Shown in pieces: positions 11,481-23,900 of a stretch of DNA of 64,000 nucleotides. The DNA lies in contig NW_020653993.1 of the NCBI RefSeq assembly GCF_003589595.1, positions 339,336 to 403,335 on the forward strand. The letters are read 5' to 3'. This DNA comes from Hyposmocoma kahamanoa. Its lineage: Eukaryota > Arthropoda > Insecta > Lepidoptera > Cosmopterigidae. A program made the translations under genes and the position numbers. Each line of letters opens with the position of its first letter. Within the stretch, counting starts at the first letter, position 1. Under the pieces are notes generated by a model. That model had not been told where the DNA came from. It saw only the letters and a list, made by a program, of their open reading frames with translations, and made no database searches.

Positions 11481-11971
11481 AAACCTCCAAGTTTACCTCG
11501 TAATTGTGATTAAAACGTAACTTTTTTGTGTTTAATTTCCGTGATTCCTAAGAAAATGTATTTAGAAGTTCGAGTTCCAAAAGTACGCGCTGAAGATACA
11601 AAGGAAAATCTACCGGTATGCTAGCGTAAAAAAAATTCAAATATTCCGCGCATGTGCTAACGTGACGTTATTGGTGGTTATATAGTGCTGTACGCTGCTA
11701 TTGGTGAAATTGCACTAGGTCAAGATTCATCCAATAGGAAAGCTGTATTGAAGAAATTTTTCGCGACGAGCGCGCCACCTGTAGCGCGAATACGCCAGTT
11801 CCATTGAATAACCCGCCGGGCCCAGACTGTTTTATTGACGCAGGCGCACTAGGGCCCAACAAAGGGCCGAAATAAGAACGGTTCGCAAGTGAATCTGATG
11901 TATTTATGTCATAAAAATGGTGAGATCTGTGAAGTGGAGGCAGCAAATTAGGATATTTGACGTGTCAAATC
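11481..11971 (+). promoter_or_regulatory. Spred: putative Spred promoter and 5' UTR
   Basis: Sequence just before the first coding exon. Two 'attggtg' CCAAT-type boxes (around 11670 and 11700) and a locally GC-rich block (11765-11870) stand out from the AT-rich surroundings. The transcription start is not visible and other 5' exons cannot be excluded. Confidence 0.3.
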
Positions 11972-11991
11972 ATGACCGAGGCATCTGAAAA
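11972..11991 (+). CDS. Spred: Spred coding exon 1 (start codon)
   Basis: ATG at 11972 with A at -3, six codons 'MTEASE' plus two bases, then donor 'gtaagt'. The two bases join the 't' at 16789 to give Asn and '[18 protein letters not shown]', the usual insect Spred N-terminus. Too short to find except by this match. Confidence 0.8.
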
Positions 11992-14900
11992 GTAAGTGGT
12001 GGTCTTGTTACTCAGTTTTCGTGGACCGTGGTTCGCCCTGCCTCTGGGGTAGGGCCTTACCCCGGCCATTTTTCATAGCTCACTGAAAGTGTAACGCGAT
12101 TTAAGGTATTTTCTAAGGGTTTTTGGGAGCTTTCTGTCTTATAATAACAGCTAGTGTGGTGTTTGAGAACGTGTACATTGTGTAGAGAGGCTACATGGAT
12201 GTTACGACCGCCGCCCTTATATGACCCTGTCAGTATGGTCTATAGCTATAATCAATGAGTTTTAGTTCATTCATTCACAATAAAGTAGGTAAAGTCGGGG
12301 TCACCCGCAGCTTGGCTTCAAGGCTTCGTGCGAGCTTTTTCTCTGAATGAATTTCGGCTCTACATAGGCCGACGCAAAATTAGTATAGTAAGCGTTATTT
12401 TCGCGGAATTATAAAATTTGACAGCCGAATATTCAATGTCACACAGCCTGGTGTAATGTCGAGGTTGATTCCGATAAAAAAAAAAAGGAATAATAATCGA
12501 GTTTGTCTTCGATCCTGTATATAGACTGAAGTAGAAACCGTACAATTTAATGGTTATATTGCTCTAACTAGTTAAATTAGCGTTAAGTGGCGGCGTTCAA
12601 TTGTTAGAAGGAAGTGAAACAAGAGACTATCATGAATTTACACCATTCTGCCAATTGGCAACATTGACATTTGAAATATTATAAAATGAATAGGAATGTT
12701 AAAAACAGAAATAGTCACACCGCATCATATTAATTAATCGCTACTTTAATAAATAGGGAGAATGCTTCTTAAATGCCTTAGTAGTGTTGTGACATTCACA
12801 GAAAAACATTTACCATGTGCTCAAACAAATTTTCTACATTTTTTGTTCAAATAAAGCTAATTGGTAAAATTTTTAGAGATAGATGTCCTTAATTTGTGTT
12901 CTGTATGATGCAGGTAATGGCTAGCATCCCCTTTAAATTTAGATTTAAATTCAGCCACACCCCGGACGCTCTATACAACGATCGAAAATTATTTACCTAC
13001 TACTACTACACAGCAAGGCGCTATCTGCACACGCGCAAATGTGTGCGTGAAGTGGCAGGGTTACCCATCACTTGCTCGTACTATTTATTACGTTATGTGG
13101 TCAGAGCGGCAATGTGTTATATATAATTCTATTATAGAATCTTAATAATTGCACATGTTCATTACGTATTTATATCGATATATTGTTATATTTTTCATTA
13201 GTTCTCTAACTGGAATAATGTTGAAGATTTATTCTAAAAATTAAAAGCACTTAAAATGTTATATTTTGGACAGGTACCTTTAAATAAGGTAACCAAAGTG
13301 TTTGAATTTGTGTGTCCAAGTTTATCATTACCTAGTTAATCACTACATAATATTTTATCCGCAATACAAAATGAAAATTCGAGAACCCTTCTCTAGCTCA
13401 CGAAGTTATAAATTAATAAGAGTCTTTTTATATTGATATAATAAATCTGTATTATATATTACTCTGCACTAAAGAAAGCAATAACTGAATGAATCTCAGA
13501 CAGAAGTGTTTTTACTTACTTTGTTTTATTTTTCAAAAAACGAAAGACACCTTCTCTTTATCCCGTTTAGATGATTATAAACAGTCATACATAGCACGAT
13601 TCACGGCCATTATAAATAGTAACGTAAAATGTTGTTATACATTAACATACAAATTTCGTAATGAAAAAATGAAAACTATATTCAAATATCAAAGCCATCT
13701 TAGAGCGAAAACGGCTCGCCGGCAGCCTTATTCTCGTTTAGTCAATATGACCGTCAATGTGCAGAGTGTGGTGCGGTATATAAAGGTCGGGGCGGAGAGT
13801 GCCCGTTCTCATTACTTATTTGTTCTCTGATTCAGCTCTATCCCAAACACAAGATGGAGTAAATTATAAAGCCTACATTTCGCCATTATATTAAGAAAAA
13901 TAATCATTTCCAAAAAATTGGAAATACAATTGAAAATTCTGCTACAAGTATTTCTTACAATAATACCATCCTCATCCATGTTAATTTGAAACAGATGATT
14001 TCACCTTTTACGTTTTGCTTTTAACATAAAAGCAGTTATATCATATTTGCCTATAGTTAAGTAATTTTTTGTAAAAATTCCATTTTTACAAATTTGTTTT
14101 TGCAATATAATAGTTATTTATTCCATTCTACTAAATAGAGGTTAGCAGGATAAATAGGATAGGTTCTTGTAAGCTCATTATGTTGGACAAAAAATAATAT
14201 ATCTACTTTTTATGTAATGTAGTTCTCAGTACCTTCCGTGTTATTTGGTGTCCAAGAGTCGTTTGGTTTAATTAGAGGTAGCCATTGTCCCCTGTACTTT
14301 AAACCTTACTCACTTTCAGCACAGTGTTCACTTTGTCTTAAAGTAGCTCATTAGCTACACAATAATTTTTATTGTATACATAAATAATTCAACTTAATTA
14401 CTTGTCCATCATCTACCTTAAGATTTATTTATTCATTTTATTTTTGAGGGTACAAACAGCTTATATCACAATGTAATAGTAATAACGCACACACTCAACA
14501 TAGCCCCGCACTAGGGAAACCCTGTGTCGCGGGTGCCATGGACACACACGTAGACAACCACATATTACACCCAAACTCACGAGAGAAATAAATGTAGGCC
14601 ATACAAATATTTCTCCCGGCCCGGGAATCGAACCTGGGGCCTCTGCGTGGCAGTCCGGCATGGTAACCGTTCGGCCACGGAGGCAGTTGACATATAAAAT
14701 AGAAACTATTAAATAATTGTAAAGAAAAACACTTCCCTACTGATAAAAATACAATAGCAAAATACAGCATTGACAACACTAAGCAACTAAACGACATTGT
14801 ACACACACACACACACACGCGCACGCTCGCGCACACACAAGCACGCACGCACGCACGTACGCACGCACGCACGCACGCACGCACACACGCACACGCACAC

Positions 14901-17900
14901 ACACTCAAAATCGTAAAGAGCAGAAATTTTGTTACAATTATTGCTCGCACGCCATATAAACGAATTCCGTTTGTAATTTTGTAAAGCGACAGGTAGATGA
15001 ATTAGTGACTCGTTACGTAAATGCTTAGCTGGAACTCGTAAGTGAATCTCAGACAGAAGATCGACAGACTAAAAAGAATGCATGTGTTCGATGACTAAGA
15101 GAGGCTGAAGCAATGGCTTCCTTGCTCTCAAACACAACAAATCACTCAAAAAATTTACATATATATATTCATTAAAAAACTCCCTTTGTGCATAAAAATT
15201 AAGAAAGAATGCAGAATCGACTGCCAACATTGACTAGTTGATAGGAAAAGAACAAAAAATGTTCCTGCATCAACCCACTGCATTACTGGATATTATGGTT
15301 ATTCTCTACATTCGCTTATACTGCCACCAAGCCTCAAATGCAGATTGAGAAAGATCACAGCTATTGTGAACTGTCTTCCAACATACAGGTTTTCTTTACC
15401 TATAGAGAACCCTTAGTATAGATATTAAGATATGGCATGGTATTCACATGTCTTGATTGGAAGAAAACTGATGTTTGGAAGACGATATTAAGTCATCATT
15501 TTAGTAGCAGCAGAGCTCCTTGTGAAAGAGCTTGTCTAGGGAAGTAGGTACTGCACATTTTACATAAGTTTTATAGAAATTGGTTAATGGAAAGTGGGTG
15601 AAATCCAATTAACCAGATTCATCCCCTAATTCACCACCTACAGAGGTGACATATTTTCTTCAAATTTGAAAGGGATCATTCCTGAGATAACTCAATGTGT
15701 ATCTATTGGTGAGGACCTATAGTTGGCTCTCAATCATTATTTAAACTTTTGATAAATTTAAATTTATTTTAATTTTAATTAAATTTTTGTAAGATAAATA
15801 TAAAAAAATTAAAATAAAATAAAAAATACACCCTTTCCAACAAAAAATAATTGTCGAAATCGGTTACCAATTGTCAGACTAATCGCGTAACGCACACAAT
15901 AAAATACAGTCGAATTGAGGACTTCCTAAAAAAAATAAAAAAAATGTCGACTTAATCTGGGTTACATATACATATAGTTTCTGGTGAACTTCTTCTAAGT
16001 ATGAAAATACTTGTCTCAGAAGCCACCGCTCTTTCATTCCGGTACAGCAATTACTTAGGCTAAGTGGTGATCTTATTTTATGTTGACTAATTAAAATGAA
16101 ACATTGATTATGTGCATGGTTGTGCACTTCCTCCTTTTTTTTTTGAAGTCGATTAAAAAAATGTCATAATATTAATACGAGATACAAAAATAATCTGTCT
16201 GTTTCTGACAGTCGTCTTCACAAAATCAGAGTATACATTTCTAAATTAAGAATCGTCCGATTCGGATTCGGATACGATATCGTTATACAACAGCGTTTAC
16301 GGTGAAATAGATTATAAGAAAAATGCTTCAAAAAATTAAAAAATCCTTTATACATTTTTAAGACTTTAAAGGCTTAAAAATCTAGGAACAAAATCCAGAT
16401 TTTATTTCAAATAATAAGGGGTTTCCATATTAATTCTTGTTTTGTAAACAATAGGAGGAGTTCGGTAATTTTCATTCGATAAACTGTGTTCTGAATAACG
16501 TTTGTAGCCTTTGCCGGTCGAGAAGTTCGAGTAATCGTACGGGGGTGACGTCATTTCGGTTCGATTTCGAATACGACAGTTTGACGTTCGATTCGGACGT
16601 TGTGTATATATCAAATATAATCGGTCGACAACTGAACTGTCGTAAAGTTCTGAATTGACCTCCAGGTGTTTTAAGTTATCGACGTTTGTGAACTATTATT
16701 GCGACATGATGATGAATAGAAGTATATTATTGTTTATCGAAAGTCTATGATGTGTTTCGGATTAAATTTTCCTTCCTTGTGGTCGTAGTGCCTACCTGGT
16801 GCGGGTGCGGGCGCAAGTGATGTGCCGCGACGAGGGCACTGGGGGATGGCTGGCGCTGGGCGGCGGCGGGCTGGCACACGTGATGGTCGGCCGCCGCCGC
16901 GCAACCACGCATTCGCATCACCACGCACACTCGCATCTCAACGGCAATGGTAAGTGTCATGGTGATCAATTGTTTTCTTATAGTCAGTTATCAATTCGAC
17001 GCTGGAAAGGTAAAACGTCTAACGTGCACTTGGAAAATATTACAGAAGAGCGATATACAGTAATTCTTTTAAGAAAAATTCATATCTCGAACTTAATTTG
17101 AAGTAAAAGTTTCAGCTTTGCCATTTATAACAAATAAAATAGAGTTATGATATTTTTTTCTCTTTTAAAAATGTTTTAAATCGCGCTCGTGTAATATGTA
17201 TTCCCCGAACGCACGTTAGACGTTTTACCCTTCCAGAGTCGCTTTGATCAAGTTTTCCTCATTCGCAAGGTAGAAATTTGAAATGTCGTAAAAATATTTT
17301 GTCGTAATGGAAAATGTTCCTAACCAGAAAATGTTGCTAAATTATTACCCTTATATCGACGGTGGAAATTTAAAATGTCCTAAGAGACATTTTGTCGTAA
17401 GGTCATTTTACCTTACGACAAAATGTCTCTCTTACAACATTTAAAATTTCCACCATCAATTTATTGCGCTCGTGTAATAATAAACTAGTTTTTTTAATGG
17501 TGTTTAAGCCGGTAGTTACCGATAATTAGCCAACCGATTAAGCCCTAAAGTCAGCGTGTACTCGCGCCGATTCTCTCAAATAGCTCGCCCTTCTGGTTAG
17601 TAGCGGCCAGAGCCGAGACGCGAGTCCACCTGGGCGCACCCAGGCTCTCTACTTAATTTATTATACCAGTTAAGAGTAGAGCTAAATCGAATATTCGGCT
17701 ATTATTCGGTAATCGGCCTATTCGGCTTATTTTTTGCTATTGGCCGTATACCTTATATTGAACAACTATTTGGACGAATACCGAATGATAAAATAATACA
17801 TATAACAGGACAAAGAAAGAAGAAAACAGTAAATTATTATGTAACTTATATTCATGCTGAACATACATTGTAAGCTTGAGAAAGCGGAATTTTTAGCGGA

Positions 17901-20900
17901 ATCCTTAGAGATCAAGAAAGGTAATAAAACTACCTACTTACATACAAAATCAAATCAACAAAAAACAAAATCAACCGAAGTACATAATTATTTGCAAACC
18001 AAAATAAAATTAAACCAAAACAAAATAAAATTGAAAATTAAATTACCTTTATTTTTTAATTGTACGAAACTTTTTATCTTATCTAAATTTAATAGTTTAG
18101 TAGTATTTTTCTTGTCCATTTTCTTACGTGCGTTAATCAGGCCGAATATTCGACTATTCGTCCACGCTCCTGGCCGAATAAATTAGTATTTGGAACTCTA
18201 AGAGACGCACTCCCAAATTTCAGCAACCCAACTGCTCAATATCCTTAAAAAAGTAACCTTATAATAATAATATATGCGACAGCGGCAGGGCTCCGTCACT
18301 TGCTCAAGGTTATGCGATAAGTGCCTACCGCTGAGTACGCCGACGTCGGCGCAAGCTCTCATACAAATCTTTCATTTATGAGCATTTGGCTCCGCACGAC
18401 TGCAGACGCTGTGCCTGGTATCATTGGTCAGATTTAGTAGGCTATTATAGCGTAGGTATTGTCGATTGTATGAGAGTGATGTATCCGTTAAAGTAATATG
18501 TGATTGCTGTCCGAGTGGAAGCAAAACGCACGTCATTTTCGCTCTTATTGCATAGTTACTCGTATTTAAAAGATGTGTTGTATGTCCAGGCGGCGACAGT
18601 ACGGAGACGACGTCGTCTTCAACGGCGCCAGTGCATGAGTACTTCATTCACGGCCGTCGAATCAGCGATAACATGGTCAGTATTGATACCACATGGATAC
18701 CACACACAATTGCACACCAACATCCATTATGATAGGATCTTCTCTAAAATGCACATTTCCATATACAATTAGTACACATTTACTAGTGCAAAGTAATTGC
18801 AATGCACTTCAGAGCTTTAAATCGCAAACCCGTCACCCTGACGCATCAGTTGCCAAGTCCCATGTGCCTGTAATCTCACCAGCAACTTACCCTTTAAACC
18901 AGAACACAATAATGCTGACATTACTGCTTGGCGGCAGAAATAGGTAAAGGTGGCAGTACTAATCTGGTAGATGATGTTTGAAATAAATAAATATTATATT
19001 ATGTGTAATTTAAAATTTTATTTACAAATAGTTTCTTGCTCATTATCTCATATCTCTCATATTATCTCATATCTCAGGGGAATCTGCCTTACGAATCAGA
19101 AGTAGAGTTTAATCAATATGATGATTTGAATTATTGTTTGCTTACCTGTAAAGTCATAAAAAAAACGACATTTTTAAGCTACATTTTAAACTACTGCTCG
19201 TTCACTACGCTGACATCCCTGAGAAGAACGAGCAAGAAACTGTAGGGATTGCTCTTTTCAAATAAACTTAAACTCTTAGGGTCGTATTCCAGAACTCTAC
19301 TCAATGCTCAAGTCAGGATTTGAGCAGACTTGAGTATGATTTCAAGAACTGGAAATACGACCCTAATGGCAAGGTCTTGAGTATGATTTCTAATGCTTTG
19401 AATCATACTCAAGTCCTGACTTGAGAATTGAGTAGAGTTCTAGAATACGACCCATAGACTCAGTTTTTAAGGCCTTTTAAAAAACCTCGATTAATTTTCA
19501 ACGCCCCACGACTAGTCTAGTCTTTTAACCCTCAAGTCTTGAGTCATAAGACTAAAACTGAAGACTAATTCGAGTCGAAGTCTTTTAACCCTAGGAAGCT
19601 TCAAAGACTTATAGGACTAAAACGACTAAAAAGACTAAAACGACTAAAACGACTGGCGCCTCATAGCCTCGGGAGTCGCGAGTCATGAGCCGTACGGCGT
19701 GATTTTATTTCTACCCACAAGGTATTTTTTACGATTTTTATTGTAAGTCAATAAACGTGATTATTTACGTCATTTTTACTTCCGTCACTTACGTCATTTT
19801 TATTTATAAACTTCGGGTTTAGTAAAATATAAAATACGTATAAGTACTTTGCAAACAACTCGAGTCGTTTAAGTCTTTCATGTCGTTTAAGTCTTTTGAA
19901 TCTTTTAGTATAACGACTGAGTGTTATTAATAAAGAGTCGAACCCCCAGTCTTAATTTTAGAGTCGAGTTTTACAGGAAAATGGAGTCGAGTCGTTATAA
20001 AACGCCTTAAAAGACTGAGTCTTTTTCATCACTTTCCTAAGAAGAACGCGCAAGAAACTGTAGGGATTGCTGTTTTTAAATAAACTTAAATGCTATGGAA
20101 TACATTTTGAATTATAATTTTGTGGGATCTAGACTCTTTTTGTCTTTCCATACTTCTATATCTAATACATAATCTTCAATTTTGTAATATGACTTTTCAA
20201 TCAAAAATACTTTTAATGTAAGTTTTAAACTTAGGAATGATAATCTTAATATATTCTCCGGAATCTTATTGTAAAAACGTATACAGTTCCCCATAAAAGA
20301 ATTGTTTACCATGTACCATGAGTTTGGACTTAATTCTAAGGTTAATATTATGGATATCTTCTTTCTTAACGAAATCATGTATATTTTTACGGGCATACAA
20401 AATATTTGAGTAAATGTACTACGATGCCACAGTCATGATACCAGTCTCCTTAAACTTTTCTCTGAGAGAAACCCGAGAACCTAAACAGTACACAAATGAA
20501 GATTATTTGAATTTGAACAAATTTAATTATGTTTTCAGGTGGTTCTTGAGTGCACGATAAAAAAGGATTTTCAGTACAACAAGGTGATGCCTACCTTCCA
20601 CCACTGGGTGACTGATGAGAAGCGCTTCGGGCTCACTTTCCAGACAGCCGCTGATGCCAGGGCATTTGACAAGGGCGTTAGGACCGCCATTGAAGAGTTA
20701 TTGGACGGTAAGTCCAAATGCTTACAATATCTGAAATGTTTCTAATTAACTCGAAATCCTCTTGACACTTGGACTGGAGTATTTGATTTTTTATTCGGGA
20801 ATTAATAATGTATGAAACATATTTTCATTGACGTTACGGACTTATTGAATAGAATAGAAACCATTTGTTACATAACGCCACAACACAATAATACACTGTA

Positions 20901-23900
20901 AGACATTAAAAAAAGATAAAGCTAAATTAAAACAAAAAAAAATAGAATAGCAAAAAAAAAAGTAATAAAAGGACCATGAAGGTAGTCAACACTATTGTGT
21001 ACTAAGTACCTAGATGTCATGTGTGGCGTATGTAAAAGGAACCACTCAGCTAATATCACCGCCGTGAAAAGGCTGTGACGCTGATTTTCTGTGGACCCTA
21101 AAACCGAGTGAGTACCGGACGTGTGTGTCGAGTATAAACTAAAATAAATTACGTATACATTTCTGTAATGTAGTATGGTGTGTTCGCTTATATTTATAGA
21201 ATACTTAAATAATTCATTTGATATATATATACAGTGATAAGCGTGTGCAATGTAGTGTCCATCATTTACAACAAACAAAATAGAACTTATTTACTTTAGA
21301 AAGATACCTATTGCGAGATTTGTGTCACGTCCATCTATGGGACTGAAGATGCGGGTGTCAACATCTTCTAGCCGTGCGAGTTTTTCTAACTACCCGCGCT
21401 TGGTCTTTATTATTTATTAGTGCACTAGAGTTGTCACTAGACTGACACACAACACTCACGACATCCGGCGACTTGTCGGGCGATACTTGATATTGTTTAC
21501 ATTTCATGATAACTGGACCCCATGACTGGAACATGACGTTTCACGGGAGTCAATTTTAGCTTTGGGAAATCACACTAATTTTTTCTTCTTTTCCATACAT
21601 TAACTGCCTCCGTGGCCGAATAGTTACCATTCTGGTCACGCAGAGGTTCCGGGGATCGATTCCCGGGCCGGGAGAAATATTTATATGGCCCACCTTATTT
21701 CTCAAGGCACTGTGGCCTATGCCTACCCAGTATGGAACTTCGTACGTATTAGAGGGCAGCACTGGGTGAGGAGATGCTCAGGAGTTTCATCCGCCTCATG
21801 GCAGAATTTACATTCTCTGTTTTCTCTCCGCCTTATATTTGACATGTGATTGTTCAAGGCACAGTGCCCTGTTAAGGCTCTAGTCTAGCATACTGATGCC
21901 ATTTCTGTCAAGTGACATTGATATTGTTGCGAACGCAACAGAATTTTTGTAATAAAATTTAATACAACTTTCGAAGCAGTAACTAAACGCTCGTCAAGGT
22001 CGTATTACGTAGGCCGGGGGTTCTATTTTGAACCAATCAACTAACACCACATACGTGTTGTTTCATATCTACCACAATTTAACGAACTTTTGTACGTACT
22101 AATAAAGGTCAAGAAGGACGTTCACTTCTGAATTGTACTTCTATAAGAAACCACCAATGTTTAGCGATTAATGGCACTACTCCTGCTAACCAGTAACCTA
22201 TTGCCATTGCCAATATATTACAGTCACCTTAAATCGTCTTTAATTTTCTACTTGGGTCTGACGGCTAAAAATGTAATGAAATATAAATTATAGAGAAGGT
22301 GCACACATTTGCAAAATAATTTAAAGATGGGAACTACAGCCCAAATCCTCTTACCTGTGTCCAGCAGTATGACTATATGTAGGCTAACTATTATTATGTA
22401 ATAATTCCTACTACTGCCAACATCAATTTTGGCAGTATTACATTGCAGTATTACAACATTAAGTCTATGCCGTTTATGGTATCGCTGACATTGTACAACA
22501 AAAAAGCATAATCGCTTTTATTACCTACCTTAAAAATAGGTGATTTCTTTTGTTATTTGAAAATTAAGCTTTCAATGTCGTCGTATGGGCTGATCCATAA
22601 CCAGGACGGATTAAAAAAAAAATTGTTATAATTATTAATGCAAAGATTAAGTGCTCGCACTTAGAAAAAAATCCTTCGATCCCGCCGGTTTCGAACCGAC
22701 GTCTTCTAGCAAACCGTGTCACGCTATGTCAACTTATTAGCTTAGTATTTTTATTATTGTATTAATAATTATGACAAACTAGTGGAGTAATTTCACAAAA
22801 AATAATTTAATATCATGGTGGAGAAAACATTTTTTTCAAATCTTTATATTACGATTAGTTTGCACAATATTTGTTACTATTCAAATCGATAGCTCCCGCG
22901 CAGATTGTTTTAAGCCAAAAAATAGCATTTTTTACTTCTAACTTAAATATATTCTTTTTTATGTATAATAAATATACCATTTAACCATATAACCTATAAT
23001 AAATGGTTACCTATCTGTAGTCCGAAATTACATTTTCCAGAAATAACTTTGCTCGAATTTTCATAACCTCGAAGGTAATTTTGAGAGGAAAATGTTTTTT
23101 TCTTTTAAACCTAACCTTACCGAACCTTATCGTGTCTTTACGATAAACATCCAACATATTCTGAAAGAACAACGGTTTCGTTATAATTCGGTTTTCGATG
23201 TAATGGAAATTCGAACAAACGTTGTTTCGGTAAAAATAAATTCGAGTTTGTGATAGGCTACCATAATAAATATACCTTTTAAACATTAAAAAAAGGAATA
23301 AATATATCCTTTAATAATAATTTAAAAAAACACTTTGTGGCTTACAACAACTTACTTGGGAAGTATCGAAATAGATTCTCCTTTAGGTTTGTGCTAAAAC
23401 TGAAATTCTTTAAGTCCAAAGAGTTCGTGATCAATAAGAAAAAGACAGAAGGTTGTATTTTAGTTCCAAGAACCACTGGTTTCGAACTAGGTACAGGGTC
23501 AAGAGCATGTCAAGCTTGACACTTAAGATTTAAATCCACCTCTATGCCCCTTACGATAAGAACGATCCAAAGTCCAAACTGGTCTTGACTGTACTATGAG
23601 TACCAGAACAACGAATAGAACCAATTTAGGAAAAGATCTTATTCTTGAATGGGTTCTACAGGGACCATACGTAAAATATTTGTGTGACAAATTTTACAGC
23701 GCCCGTTAGCGGTCACAAGAAGTGACATTTTGAAGTCAAATATTTTATGCAGTCTCTACCGACAACTTTACTTCCACTGGAAACTCATGGTAGAAGCGCA
23801 GGTCACATGGTATCAAAGTCTAAAAGAAACAAGATCTTCCGTCCTTTTCTTACAGCTAAAGTGAAACTGAAAAGTTTGTCTTTAAACTAACTTATCTAAT

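Noticed and set aside
14796..14908. CRISPR-like regular repeat
   Set aside because: Units of 2-4 bases with no spacers: a microsatellite in a eukaryotic intron.
14495..14950. 151-codon minus-strand open frame with a Cys/Ala/Val repeat
   Set aside because: It runs through the CA/CGCA microsatellite and a SINE A copy.
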